This document shows, in pieces, positions 9,921-21,426 of a DNA stretch of 64,000 bases; positions within the stretch are counted from its first letter, which is position 1, and each line of letters begins with the position of its first letter. The position numbers were made by a program, and so were the translations under genes. Location: assembly GCA_030737835.1 (NCBI GenBank), contig CM060851.1, positions 4,988,615-5,052,614 of the forward strand, given 5' to 3'. The notes beneath the pieces are model-generated. The model made no database searches. It worked only from the letters and a program-made list of their open reading frames with translations, and was not told the origin of the DNA. The DNA comes from Acorus gramineus (taxonomy: Eukaryota > Streptophyta > Magnoliopsida > Acorales > Acoraceae).

Positions 9921-11390
9921 TGCTAGGGTGTAACTTTTGATCAGTTAATAGTATCCGAGGTCATCCAAATTGATTTTTTTGAGGTCTAGGTTTATGTCAA
10001 AAATATTTTTTTATTTAGTTTAGATACCGTGAAGATAAAAATCTGCACTATATTTAAAGACGACACGTGTCAAGATTTAAACAGATATGGGCCGTCGTAT
10101 CCAACATCCGAGAGCTTGAATCTAAATTCAGTACTGACTTGGGTCAGCTTAAATGAGATGCCTTTTCGCCAAACGTATCCGTCTAAATCCAATATGGAGG
10201 TGTAAGAGTGGGGAGGAATTAATAAATCCAATATGAGGACATGATGATTATATGATCATGAGATTGAAGTGGTGATTTGGATCTGTTTTTTTATCACTTC
10301 GGTTTGGAAGTTTGAGTGCAGACTTTGTGGACTGTGTGGTATCTCTGCTGCTCATGCCAGCAATATTTTATCTAATAAAAAAACGTGTGTTTATAAATGG
10401 GGTATTATTATTTTATTATTATGGGGATTCCCTTATCTACCGTTTGTTTATAAATGTGATTTTACTAATAAATTTATAGTTTTAAGGCTAGCGTGCAACA
10501 ATACGTGTAACGTAATTTTTTATAAATATATATTTCACAAGAAAAAAATATCAAACGTATATTAAATTGAATTGTATGAAAAAAGTTATACTTGAACTAG
10601 CAAAACATATATCTCATGTAAAGACGACATATGTATGTACCTTATTATTGTTCTTTCTAAGGGACTGTGTGTGCGGTTGGAGCGTCCGCGGTGGAACGCG
10701 AGAAAAACCGGGAAAACCATATACAATAAAGGATATGTGAGTTATCAACGCAGATGCGCAAATCCCCGTTAGCATCCGTCGACTCCACCGCAATAAAAAA
10801 AAAAAAAAAACAGGAAAAAAACAGTGCGACACGCTCCTATAAAGAGTCACGTAAGACTGGATCATATCCCATCAAATGTGCATCTGTCTAAGATGTAACA
10901 CTGACATATCTATATAAGCATGGGATCAACTGGATTCCATGTGTGGTCTGTTAAGCAAAATTGGAAAAGGTGATATTATCGTGACTGGTATCCTATGCAT
11001 GCACAATAACTCATACGTAACAATATGCTGATAAATAATGCATGGGATCCCTCAAGCGTAGCCACGTGAGAGTTCCCACATGTAGCTTGTATGAGTTCAA
11101 TTTTTTGTGGGATGAGTTATTCCAGGTCTCAGTTAGTTTGGGATTACTTATTTAGTATGTCTTATTCTACATTGTCCAAATTTAACTATCAGATTTTATT
11201 CACACAAAATGAAGATGCATTTTAAGTGTAGGATCCACATTCAACTAAGTTCGGATTTGAGAATGAAGCTCCGTCTGATTATTTTGATTGAAGGGGAAAA
11301 ATATATCTTCACCATTGATAAAATTATATATTCCTGGAATAGATATAAATCGCAGAATGGTTTATGTCTCTACTCAAACGAGCACTAATA
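9917..11390. other. Intergenic DNA without recognisable gene
   Basis: AT-rich with short GC-richer patches near 10670-10800 (GGAGCGTCCGCGGTGG and a partial complement CCACCGC), probably a decayed MITE. I see no supported coding region. Confidence 0.5.
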
Positions 11391-11685
11391 TGGTGTTTGG
11401 ATAGAAGAATAGGAGAGGAATATGTGAGAATAGAGGATAATAAACAAAAAAATGTCTGTGTAGAGAGAATACGTGGGTATAGCTATGTAGAATTAGGTGA
11501 TAAGAAACTGATATTTGTATTCTAGACCCCACACTTAGAATTGTGTTATTTCTTCACTGGTATAAAACGACTTATTTGACAAAGAGTATTAAATTAATAC
11601 TCCATTATTCCTTACAAACAAACAATTTTTTTTTATCTTATTTTTATCTATTCCTCCCCTATCGATCTCCTATCAAAACAAGGGC
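11391..11685. mobile_element. MITE with TGGTGTTTGGATAG-type ends
   Basis: The left end TGGTGTTTGGATAGAAGAAT and the reverse complement of the right end (GCCCTTGTTTTGATAGGAGA) form imperfect terminal inverted repeats. The interior is AT-rich with no coding. A related sequence begins at 63793 and runs off the window, with shared internal text (AAATTGTGTTATTTC). Confidence 0.55.
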
Positions 11686-12408
11686 TACGGAATGAGATCC
11701 TCGGTGTTCTTAACGTATAGAAACTTTGTACTGACCAATCACCACTAGGTGCATGTTTCAAAAGAAATTGAATTAGACATGCATTTGTTCTCTTGCAAAT
11801 AGATTAAAAAATGATGACGTTTTTATAGAGTTAGAATTTTTTCACGTGACAGTTTTTTAAGTGGATATATAAGATAAATTCTATATGATAGTCACAAAGA
11901 TGTTATGCCCCATGACATCGGTATGCAGGGGGGAGATGGAATAGTTGTGGCGGAACAAGTGACGCGTGTGGATAGATGTTGGAGTGAACTGAGTGAACCA
12001 GGTTTGATTGGGAATTAAGCAACGTGGGAAAATAAATCTAAATTTTTGTTGGGTAATAGATATCATGTAAATAATGTAATGTTTAGAACTCTGGCCAGCA
12101 TTCAATATGGGATCATTTAGAAAAAGATAGGGATCATTTAGATAAAGAGATAAGTTATTATGAGGTTTATATTTATTCTTTGAATTTTTTACTTTATTAA
12201 TGAAATAAGTGATTTTCTGTTTGTTAATATTTTCAGTAATTTTCGTTGGGAAACGTAATGATAATAATTATTGGAGTGTTTGATTGATGAAGAATAAAAT
12301 GTGAATAAGGTGTAAAAAGTTATTTAATATGTAGGTTCCATTGATGTATCAGATGTGATAATATGTGATTTGATGTGATGCCATGTGATTTGGTAGGTGG
12401 ACTCCTTA

Positions 12409-12859
12409 TCCCCCGTTTGTTTTGAGAATAAGTCTATGGAAAACTCCGGATAACCTCGGATAAGGGATAAAGCCCATTTGGAAACCCCGGATAACCCCTG
12501 ATAAAGTATGCCATAATCAACTGGTATAAAGTGGTATATGAATTCCAACCAACCCTTGAAATTAAAGTTATTATAGGTTATTCCACTTAAAGAATATGTG
12601 GGTCCACTGTCAAATCAACTGTCATCACCTCTTATAAATCACATATCAAATCAACTATCATTATTTTCTCACCTTTTATAAATCCTTATCCATATTTTAT
12701 TCACATTTTATCTAAACAACAAAATATTTATTCTTATGTTTACCAACGAGAATAATTCAAAACACAAAAAAAAAAATCACTTTATCCTTATTTATACTCA
12801 CTTATGCTTGGATAAATGTATACCCAAGAATAAATCTTATTCCCGTTCCAAACGGGGGC
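12409..12859. mobile_element. Tourist-like MITE with TTA target duplication
   Basis: Ends are TCCCCCGTTTG and CAAACGGGGGC, with TTA at 12406-12408 and at 12860-12862. A 3-bp TTA duplication and these ends fit PIF/Harbinger (Tourist) MITEs. The right half contains sequence that is also present inverted just outside the left end (12240-12403), indicating a second, older related element broken by this one. Confidence 0.7.
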
Positions 12860-13079
12860 TTACACCAATGGATGAATAACACAATTCCATAGAGAGACTT
12901 CGAATAAAAATACCAATTTATTATTACCTAATTCTGTATAGCTATACCCTTTTATACCATCCACCCAACTGTTTTTGTTTTTTTACCTTTGTTCCACTTT
13001 ATCCCCCTGTTCCACCATTTATTCATCATAAATTCAAAACTAATATAGTGTTGTTTTTAGGGTTGGCACCCAAATCCCA

Positions 13080-13987
13080 ACGTCCATGATAGATAAAAAC
13101 TTTCAGGGACCACTTTCGGCAGCAATCACATGGACGGCCTACGGGAGCAGATTGTGGCGCGAGTACAAGGCGGAGAGAACAACATGCTGGCCCGTGTCTC
13201 ATGGCATGGTCCTCGTAGTTTTATCAGCTATTTTTTTTTTATTTTGGAGGGCCTGAAATGACAAATTTTTCAAAGGGCAACGATGCTATGTGGAGAATAT
13301 ATGGTCAGAGATCTCCCGGTTAATTGTGGAATGGACTGGAGGAGGGTCATTGTGGGGGCGAGACGGTGGGGGCGCTCGTAGGGGGTCGTTTCAGCACGGC
13401 AAATTAATCTTTCTCGTGAGCAGTGGTTTGGCGAGGAGCCTCACGAGTGGTATGTCATAGGGCATCTGCAATGGACATGTTAACTAGCTAATTAGTGTCA
13501 GATTTTTATAAAACATGTAAAAATGTTTTTTCAATGGAAATGTTAAAAGAAAGCTAAATGTGGACCCCATCTATCATATGTTATTTTCTAAACTAACTAT
13601 GGCTAATGTTTCAGTCAGTCAAATGTGGGCCCTACCATTCAAAATATTCAAAAAGATATGAATTTGGGTGGGTGGAAAAGTGGGTTTAATATTATTTTGA
13701 CTAGTTATTTAGCTAGTCCATTGGAACAACAATAACCAGCTAAATGAGAGTGTTGTAAATAAGGGTTTAGTTGAGGGATAAAGTGCTGACATGATACTTT
13801 AACATCTTAATTAATTAATATGTCTATTAGAGATGTTCTTATACACTGTGTGTGTTTCCTTTCACCATACTTCTCCTTTTGCTCTCTGTTTGTTTTTTTA
13901 TTTTCACCCTCTCTCCCTTGTTATCCCCATCGATGCTCTTTTGTACCATTCTAATGAATACAAAGGGACTAACATTTCGTCAAAAAA
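13080..13987 (+). mobile_element. LINE 3' remnant interrupted by a MITE
   Basis: 13838-13987 resembles the 3' end of plant L1-type LINEs: CTTTTGTACCATTCTAATGA, then CAAAGGGACTAACATTTCG and an A-rich tail. 13080-13457 is a GC-richer decayed segment that could be the same element's body. No reverse transcriptase frame survives. Confidence 0.35.
13460..13838. mobile_element. MITE with GGGCATCTGCAATGGAC ends
   Basis: The left end GGGCATCTGCAATGGACATG and right end AATATGTCTATTAGAGATGTTC are imperfect inverted repeats of the GCATCTCCAATG type common in plant hAT-like MITEs. Noncoding interior of about 380 bp. Confidence 0.6.
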
Positions 13988-15229
13988 ATATAATAGATAA
14001 AAACAGATAATCTCCCTAACTCTTGTCTGTGGGCCAACTATATATGCAGATGATAAAAAATATTTATTCATATGGAGCATGAGTGTTTTTGTTTTAATGT
14101 TAAAGCGGTGACATTTTAGGTTTTGGACAATTTTCGGACCAGTTCTTATTTCAAATCACATCTTTATTTTGAAGATGTTAAAAAAATATAAAAAAAAAAC
14201 CATAACTGCACCGAGGAGTTTATTTTAATATATTTATATCATGTTTGATTTGTATTATGGAGTTATCAAATCATTAAATGTATGTGATTCTTAAAAGAAA
14301 AAAAAATCGATTTCATTTGATGCATTTACAGTCGTATGGTTAATCAAATAAAATACAATTATAAAAAAAATAAATAGAAGATCTAAATCTCAGTGTAAGG
14401 GGACTGGATCCCATCAGCACCTAAATTTATTAGTCCATCAGTGTCCAATAAATACTTGGCACGGGGACTTAAAAAAAAGTGGGGCAATCTAATAATTAAT
14501 GGAAGACATTAACACCATCCGGTCCCCTATTTTCATGTTTCCCCTTTATTTTTTCATTTCTTTCCCTCCCTCTCTCCTCTGTGGGCCCCCAGTAATTGTT
14601 TTAAGGCCCTTTCTTTATGCCGCATGATGGGAACTCGAGGGAATTGTACAGCAACGTTGTGTTGTGTATGGGTATACTTTAAATAGTCTTCTACATATAC
14701 TTATAAAATTTAATTTTTTATCTATATCACAATTATAAAAAATAAATAATTTTTTTATAAATATTTAAAAAATATAAATAAATAAAATAATTGATTATAT
14801 AATTAAACACACAATAAGAAGAATCTTCTTAAATAAGTTGAATACATGAACTCCACTAATAAATTTAAACGACAGAATATTAATAACCCAATATTGAATC
14901 GGGAGAAAGAAAGAGAGATATGAAAATGCTTTATTAAGATGTAATTAATTTATTAGGTGTATAACAGCCATTAGACAAATCAATAACGTAAACCACCTCA
15001 CTAAATTTTGGGATTCAAATTTCACTTTATTCCCACATGGATTTTGAATTATGTGGAGCCCGGCCACATTTTCTTTTAAGATAACCAATAACTAATTTAA
15101 ATGGTGGATTTTAGAACTTTCCAATAATCGAGGGTGGAATTAGAATCCTATGGGACCTCAGTCAAAAAAAATTAGTAACATTGAACACGGTAAGTATTGA
15201 TACATTAACATTGACTGAGTTAATTCTTT

Positions 15230-16120
15230 TAAAAACAAGACATAATTTAAATCACTTCAACATATATATCATGTTTCAAAGGTTATTTTGGTGAATATTT
15301 TTGGGGTAGAGTTATTGTTTTTCGATTAAGAATAATTTTTTTATAATATAATATAATTTGCTCCTATGACAAAAAATGCGGGTCTAATTATTTTTCATGT
15401 GTCACAACAATTCTTTAATTTTATTTTATATATGGGGGCATTACAGTCATGTATTCGGCTATATAAACTCTTTTTGTAAGTTAGGTCTTTCTTGCCCCCT
15501 CCATCCCTCTGTTGGTTAGTGGTTTCTTTGTGTTAATGGGGGCTGTTGGGGGGAAGTTTACAAACCTCTTGTGATTCCTTCCATCCCCTGTTATTTTCTT
15601 CTTTTTTGTTGTACTATTTTTTACCATTATAACTTCTTAATCCTAAGTTATAAATGAACAACATTTTCTATAAAAAAAAAAAAAATACTATTAAGATATT
15701 ACATTAGAGTTTCGGAAGAAGAGTCAAATTTGTAGCCATCACACAACGTTAATTTATATTTCATAAAATTAATAAAAAAAATTATTCTCTCTTTGTGGAT
15801 GTAGACAACCTTCACGAAAATATATAAATCTCTTTTTTATTGTTGTGTATTCTTTTTTCATGCTTCTGTCATTGACACGATATTTTTTTGTTAGCAAATG
15901 AATCATTTGAGAAAATTAAAATAAACAATTTAATGGAAATAATACACTATTGTCATAAATTAACCCAACTTAGAATACCCATTTTTTTCAAATAACTAAA
16001 CCATGAAATTAAACTCTACTCAAATTTGTATGCCTTTTCGTCACACGTATATGATATTTATAGATATTAGGAGTTTTGTGGAAATCACAAGTCTCTTTTT
16101 CTACGGGCTCGAATTCCCTG
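15230..16120. repeat. Dispersed block P, copy 2 (diverged), with LINE tail inside
   Basis: 15258-15350 matches 52465-52560 (ATATCATGTTTCAAAGGTTA, TTTTGGTGA), and 15935-16100 matches 8350-8530 and 52930-53110 (AAATTAACCCAACTTAGAATAC). Between them, 15440-15685 has a CT/G-rich segment ending in a 14-base poly-A, probably a LINE 3' end inserted into the block. A further short piece of block P lies at about 20300-20340, beyond other insertions. Confidence 0.5.
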
Positions 16121-16430
16121 TTCCTATAAAAACAGAAAACACCATTTTAACCCAATAGATTATATCCACGTGGACACTCAAACGGACTAGTTGAATGGCG
16201 CCAAAAGGAAAATTAATTGCTGCTCCAAACGAATTGCACAAAAGTCATGTAGAATAAAAGAATCACAAATTAGTCAAACCATATTAAAAATAACCACTCT
16301 TCTAACTCATTTTAGACAAACACATATACAATCCGCGAGTGAAAAAAAAGATTGAATAAAAAAAATTTAATAGTTCAAATACATATAGTCTTTATACCTT
16401 GTTATACCTTCTACTCATTGTGTGTGTGTC

Positions 16431-16435
<5 letters not shown>

Positions 16436-16481
<46 letters not shown>
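16436..16481. repeat. (TA)n microsatellite
   Basis: Uninterrupted TA dinucleotides. Confidence 0.95.
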
Positions 16482-16484
<3 letters not shown>

Positions 16485-16604
16485 CATTCAATTTATTAAA
16501 CTATGTACTTCAATTTTTTAATAAAAGTTCATATTTAGTGGCTCAGTAGATGGGGTATATAATTTTCTAAAAACAATTCAAAATATGGGCTGATTGCATT
16601 TAAA

Positions 16605-17215
16605 ACTATATAAAAAAAGGGTTATTTAGTTTCCACCTCTCATAAAACAAGTCAATTATTAAAAACCCCCTCCAAAACACAATATTATTATAAACCCCCT
16701 TTAAATGCTAACTGGATTTGTAAAAAACCCAAATAAGTTATTTTTTGACGGAATATGTTATTAAATGATGGAATGAAAATAATACCCTTACTAAAAAATA
16801 TCCTAACTTGATAGAAAAAAAGCACTTTCATTAACATAAACCCTTTTCCGTCAAAAATTTTTTAGGAGTACTAATTTCTTTTTGTTTTGTTGACTGTTGG
16901 GTTTTACAAATCCAGTTAACATTTAAAAGGGGTTTATAATGATATTGTGTTTTATAGTGTTATTTTTAATAATTTTCCTGTTTTAGGAGGGGTAGAAACT
17001 AAATAACATTTTTTTTCTATTAAGTTAGAATTTTTTAGCAAGGGTATTATTGTCAATCCATCATTTAATGACCTATTTCGTTAAAAAATAACTCATTTAG
17101 GTTTTTTTACAAATTCAGTTAACATTTAAAGGGGTTTATAATAATATTGTGTTTTAGAAGGGTTTTTTTTTTAATAATTTGACTGTTTGAGGAGGGGTGA
17201 AAACTAAATAACCTT
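16605..17215. mobile_element. Long-inverted-repeat MITE with three arms
   Basis: The left arm (about 16611-16730) reads GGTTATTTAGTTTCCACCTC and onward. The right arm (about 17100-17213) is its complement. A third partial arm (about 16900-17012) in the same orientation as the right arm lies between them, so an internal duplication or nested insertion of the same family has occurred. No coding capacity. Confidence 0.65.
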
Positions 17216-17808
17216 AAAAAAAATTGAGCATAATATTTTTCTTTTATTTTTGAAATATATATTTAATTAAGTCATTTTATAATAAATAGATGAGATGACA
17301 ACAAAAAAATTAAGTAGTATTATTCTCTTACATATATCATGTAAAGTCTGCAAAACCAATTTGATATTGTTGCTAATAATTTTAGAAAATGTCTTATAAT
17401 TGTCCTTCATGCAAATATAAAAAGAACTTAATAAAAAAAAGATAAAATAAACTTATACCTATTAATCAAAACTTAAACTAATAATAAGTAATTTTTTTTA
17501 GCTAAGGAACCGATAACAAGCAATTGATATCATTCGTATGAGTCCTTTATTGCTTTATTGCTCGTTGAATCCTTTATTGCTCGTCTCTCGTCAAAATAAT
17601 ACAGACTTTTCACCCTCTATTATTTGATATTAGAGCTTATATGTGATTCAATTGAAGGGACCGATTTGTGATTGATTTATTATACAAGGACTATAATGCA
17701 ATGTTTACATTTCCTTTTACAGTGTTTCAATGCAGACGGGTGTACAATCAATTTTTTTTAAGGCCGTTCAACCAGTCCGATGTCCACGTCGAAATATTCT
17801 ATTGGGCT

Positions 17809-17998
17809 TGTTAGAATAAAGAAAAGGAAATTATTGTTATTATATTAAAGGAGCAAAGGGCTCTATTTATAGATACATAGAGGAAATCCTAAAATACAAG
17901 ATAAGGAATCTAGAAAATCTAGGAAACTAATAATAATTAATAATATCACAATAATGATAATAAAGATATAATACTATCCTAATAATGATTCTTTAACA
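17809..17998 (-). repeat. 3' LTR (left)
   Basis: 190 bp, TG..CA ends. It contains GGGCTCTATTTATAGATACA, whose complement carries a TATA-like TATAAATAG core. It is the downstream LTR because the purine tract abuts it. Confidence 0.9.
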
Positions 17999-18169
17999 CC
18001 CCCTCCCAAACTCTGAAAGGTAGAATCCTTAGAGTTTGGACAAAAATGAGAAGGTGGCGAAGGCTGGCGACAGCACGTGCAGGAGCAGCAGGGGCACGTG
18101 CAGGCGCGGCAGAGGTGCAACAAAGGCACGGTAAGAGCTCTGCAGAGGCGCGTGTGGTGGCCGAAATGC

Positions 18170-18716
18170 TGCGAAAAAGAGAGAGCGCACATAGAAGAAG
18201 ACATGCGTAGTGGGAGCAAGAGAAGTAGCGAGATTGCACGAAGAGCGCGAGAGCGGTCGATGCCGCAAGGAGATGCGCGGAGGTGTGCAAATCTGCGAAA
18301 AGAGAAAGAGCGCACATAGAAGAAGACATGCGTAGAGGGAGCAAAAGAAGTAGCGAGATTGCACGAAGAGCGCGAGAGCGGTCGATGCCGCAAGGAGATG
18401 CGCGGAGGTGTGCAAATCTACGAAAAAAGAGAAAGAGCGCACATAGAAGAAGATATGCGTAGAGGGAGCAAGATAAGTAGCGAGATTGCACGAAGAGCGC
18501 GAGAGCGGTCGATGCCGCAAGGAGATGCGCGGAGGTGTGCAAATCTGCGAAAAAAGAGAAAGAGCGCACATAGAAGAAGACATGCGTAGTGGGTGCAAGA
18601 GAAGTAGCGAGATTGCACGAAGAGCGCGAGAGCGGTCGATGCCGCAAGGAGATGCGCGGAGGTGTGCAAATCTGCGAAAAAGAGAAAGAGCGCACATAGA
18701 AGAAGACATGTGTACA
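18170..18716. repeat. 126-bp tandem repeat, about 4.3 copies
   Basis: A unit containing GCGCACATAGAAGAAGACAT starts at 18185, 18310, 18437, 18564 and 18690 (periods 125-127). Copies are about 95 percent identical. Every minus-strand frame stays open for long stretches because the copies keep nearly the same length. No recognised protein. Confidence 0.92.
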
Positions 18717-18867
18717 AATCTGTGAAAAAGATCGTAGAGATCTCGGATGAAGAAAAGAATCACACAGATGCATAGAGAACGAAAAATTGAGCAAAATGGA
18801 CTCCTGGATCACCTTAATCGGACTTCCGGAGAGGAAGTTATGACCGATTTAGTGGTTTTGAAGTCTC

Positions 18868-19110
18868 AAGGCGGCGCCGGAGGCGGCAGCTGGGTTGCCG
18901 GAGGCGGCAGAGGGTGGCCGGAGGAGCACGACGGCGACCGGAGGAGCCGGAGGCGGAAAGCGGCCGCCGGAGGCGGCAGAGGGGGGCCGGAGGAGCGCGA
19001 CAGCGACCGGAGGAGCCGGAGGAGCCGGAGGCAGCGGCAGGGCAGCCGGAGGCGGCAGAGGGCGGCCGGAGGAGCACGACGGCGACCGGAGGCGGCGGCA
19101 GGGGTGCGTG
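18868..19110. repeat. CCGGAGGCGGCAGAG-type GC-rich repeat
   Basis: Imperfect short repeats built from GGAGGAGC, CCGGAGGCGGC and GCGACCGGAGG. Very GC-rich; read as coding it would give Gly/Arg or Pro/Ala-Ser runs, which I treat as low complexity. Confidence 0.8.
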
Positions 19111-19137
19111 CATGCGCAGCAAGGGCATCATAGAGGC

Positions 19138-19509
19138 ACGTCTTCCACAGAACTTGGGAGGGCAGTAACTCCCACCAGCGGATGTAAGGATGGCTACGAC
19201 GCTCGCAGAAGCAGAGGCTGCTGCAAGTGATAGCAATGCCAAGACCCAATCTCCAATGACTACGATCACCATGACGCCTGGTTGGTGGAGATGACATCTG
19301 GTGAAGATGGAGTATATGTCAACCAAAGCAAGGGTAGAGCTCCAGGGGATCACCAAGCCCATGATTGTTACAAGAAAGCAGAAGGTGGTGTAGCTGTAGA
19401 ATTGGACGTCAACAGACATGACGAGAAGAGAAGCCAACGAGAAGAGAGCCTGACCCAGCCGCAATGAAAGGCTCGCTCCCGTGCCCAGCGATCCCGGCGT
19501 CCCTTCCAT
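19138..19509 (-). pseudogene. CASP-like protein (CASPL5-type) fragment
   Basis: From an ATG at 19509 the minus strand reads 124 residues typical of CASP-like (UPF0497) four-helix membrane proteins. It opens MEGTPGSLGTGASLSLRLGQ, has a first hydrophobic helix at about 22-34, a second at about 41-62 (FCFLVTIMGLVIPWSSTLAL), and a third at about 80-105 with the conserved GDWVLALLSLAAASASASVV block. It ends at SYCPPKFCGRR, where the family normally continues to a fourth helix. Sequence then changes to the GC-rich repeat, so the C-terminal quarter is missing. It is in the same orientation as the retroelement transcript and has no intron in this part, consistent with capture of a spliced mRNA, although the native gene may simply lack an intron here. 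The frame is intact, so expression of a truncated protein cannot be excluded. Confidence 0.8.
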
Positions 19510-19619
19510 GGAAGTCGATGATTCAAAGGCGCGTGCGTTCCTTCACGTCCCACCTGATCTTCTCCCAACTCACCGGGCCTCATCTCCGCCGTCCAATACT
19601 CCTCCCCATAGAAGAGGAA

Positions 19620-19901
19620 AAACAAGAGGATTTCAACGCGGGATCCGCCTCGGACGCCGAGGTCCGGGAGATGATGGTGGAGGCGGACTCCGACGGCGAT
19701 GGGTTCATCGACCTCGGTGAGTTCATGGAGCTGAACACGAGGGACGTCGACGACGCGGCGACGCTCGAGGACCTCCGGGAGGCGTTCGCGGTGTTCGATG
19801 TGAACTGCGACGGGTCGATCTCGGCGGAGGAGCTGCACATGGTGTTGAAGAAGGTCACCGGCGTCAAGACGAGGCAGCTCCTGATTTGGGTGTCCCCCTA
19901 A
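19620..19901 (+). pseudogene. Calmodulin-like EF-hand protein fragment
   Basis: The plus strand encodes part of a plant calmodulin-like calcium-binding protein. EF loop DSDGDGFIDLGE is complete with all ligand positions, followed by a helix (FMELNTRDVDD), a linker, a helix EDLREAFAVF and a second loop DVNCDGSISAEE. The helix after the second loop ends at KKVTGV, then sequence diverges to a stop at 19901. A full family member has three or four EF hands; here one or two at the N-terminus and the last are missing. It lies antisense to the retroelement transcript and tail to tail with the element's leader. High GC content like the CASP-like piece suggests both came from GC-rich coding exons. Confidence 0.8.
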
Positions 19902-19975
19902 CGGAGATCTACATCGACGACGACGGCGAGGAGGATACCAAGGGGTGTTTTTAGATCTCGCGAGCAAAATTCCTC

Positions 19976-20012
19976 CCCCGCTTCGATTGAAGACTCTTCA
20001 ATCGAAGCGGGG
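19976..20012. repeat. Perfect 18-bp palindrome in retroelement leader
   Basis: CCCCGCTTCGATTGAAGA and its exact complement are separated by a single C at 19994. It sits 41 bp inside the primer-binding site, in the untranslated leader of the element's RNA. Confidence 0.9.
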
Positions 20013-20053
20013 AAGAGAAAGAGAAATTTTTGTGGATCTAGGATTTTTGAGGT

Positions 20054-20069
20054 GGAGGCTCTGATACCA
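20054..20069 (-). promoter_or_regulatory. Primer-binding site (initiator Met tRNA)
   Basis: Minus strand reads TGGTATCAGAGCCTCC directly after the CA end of the 5' LTR. The first 12 bases match the standard plant initiator-Met tRNA primer site. Confidence 0.85.
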
Positions 20070-20260
20070 TGTTAGAATAAAGAAAAGGGAATTATTGTTA
20101 TTATATTAAAGGAGCCAAAGGGCTCTATTTATAGATACATAGAGGAAATCCTAAAATACAAGATAAGGAATCTAGGAAATCTAGGAAACTAATAATAACT
20201 AATAATATCACAATAATGATAATAAAGATATAATATTATCCTAATAATGATTCTTTAACA
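20070..20260 (-). repeat. 5' LTR (right)
   Basis: 191 bp, nearly identical to the left LTR, abutting the primer-binding site at 20054-20069. The low divergence between LTRs suggests recent insertion. Confidence 0.9.
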
Positions 20261-20726
20261 GGGCTAAAGTGGTGTTTTCCTGTAGAAACAGGAATCCGAG
20301 CCCTTTTTCTACACTCACTTGGTGTGCACTGCACATGTATTTTTATGCTCTTATTACCCATCATTATTTTTATGTTTATGAAATTTTTTAGGTTTTCTTT
20401 GAGTCTCTAAAACAGTAAAAAATTAGTTTTAAGTGTTTTCTATCGGATGCCATTAGTTTGTCCGTTAGCGATATTGAGAGTGTTCTTGTCCAATAATCTC
20501 ATGTATAATATTAAGTATTTTCATGTATATTGTTAATTATTTTCTATACAATATTAACAATCCCATGCATACTGTTAACTTTTTTTGCAATAATCCCATG
20601 CATACTGTCCTCCAAGTCATTGTGTGTTTGGGGAACATAACCTCAAATGGATGAAAGAAGGGTCGGAGACCTAAAATTATTAAATGGGTGACTTGGAGGA
20701 CGGGGGAATTTTTTTTTTTTTTTTTT

Positions 20727-21216
20727 TTAATGACATTTACATCATGTTTTGTAAACATGAATAATCGTATATAAGTCTATGTAAAAGTTGAGGTAGATGC
20801 ATGAGTTCATGAAAACTCACAAAAACCTAAATATCATCTTCAAGTTAAAATTTCATTCAAATTTGATAAAATATTTTATTACCATGTAATCAAGTAGACA
20901 TTCTAGTCTTTATAAACAATTATAAAAAATAAATTAGTCAATGCAAATATCAAATTATCCTCGTAAGACTTTTTATGTTTCTTCATTTTTATTGAGGTAT
21001 TGTTGGATAATGGTTAAAAATTTAAGGATAATTTAATTATTTCATGGTTATATGTTAAAGTTAAGTAGGGTAGGTTAGATTATGATTAATTGTTGGTGAA
21101 ACCAGAGATGTATTTGGGTTTTTCTGAATTTTCAACGACTGGTTTGTCTGTCTCAATTTTGATAAAGACTTATATAGGATTATTCATATTTGTGAGGACT
21201 TAAATGTCTTTAACCC
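20727..21216. mobile_element. Decayed copy of the GGTTAAAGACAT foldback MULE family
   Basis: The segment can be aligned end to end with the arms of the elements at 51504 and 55054: AATGACATTTACATCATG at the left, TGAAAACTCA, AGTTAAAATTTCATTC, and at the right GTGAGGACTTAAATGTCTTT plus AACCC. It is much more diverged and shorter (about 490 bp) than the other two. Confidence 0.65.
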
Positions 21217-21304
21217 CTTTTTTTTAAAGTGGTGTTTTCTAGTTTTGATACCTTGACCTCTTTTATTAATAGGAGAGATGTTAACCAACTAACTAAAACT
21301 TGTC

Positions 21305-21305
<1 letters not shown>

Positions 21306-21350
<45 letters not shown>

Positions 21351-21354
21351 TGAG

Positions 21355-21426
<72 letters not shown>

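Larger units (their letters stand above)
17809..20260 (-). mobile_element. Complete short LTR retroelement carrying host gene pieces
   Basis: LTRs at 17809-17998 and 20070-20260 (190 and 191 bp, about 97 percent identical by eye) start TGTTAG and end TTTAACA. Target duplication GGGCT lies at 17804-17808 and 20261-20265. Next to the right LTR, 20054-20069 is the complement of TGGTATCAGAGCCTCC, a primer-binding site matching the 3' end of initiator methionine tRNA. Next to the left LTR, CACCCCCTCCC gives a polypurine tract on the minus strand. The element is therefore transcribed right to left. It has no gag or pol. Its 2.07-kb interior holds a 126-bp tandem array, a Gly/Arg-type triplet region and two host-gene fragments, so it is a non-autonomous TRIM/LARD-like element mobilised in trans. 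Confidence 0.92.

Noticed and set aside
18170-18716. CRISPR-like direct repeats
   Set aside because: Units of 126 bp with no distinct spacers, in plant nuclear DNA; a simple tandem array.
17974-18812. Minus-strand frames of up to 277 residues
   Set aside because: They are the 126-bp tandem array translated repeatedly. No recognised domain; the array lies in a retroelement interior.
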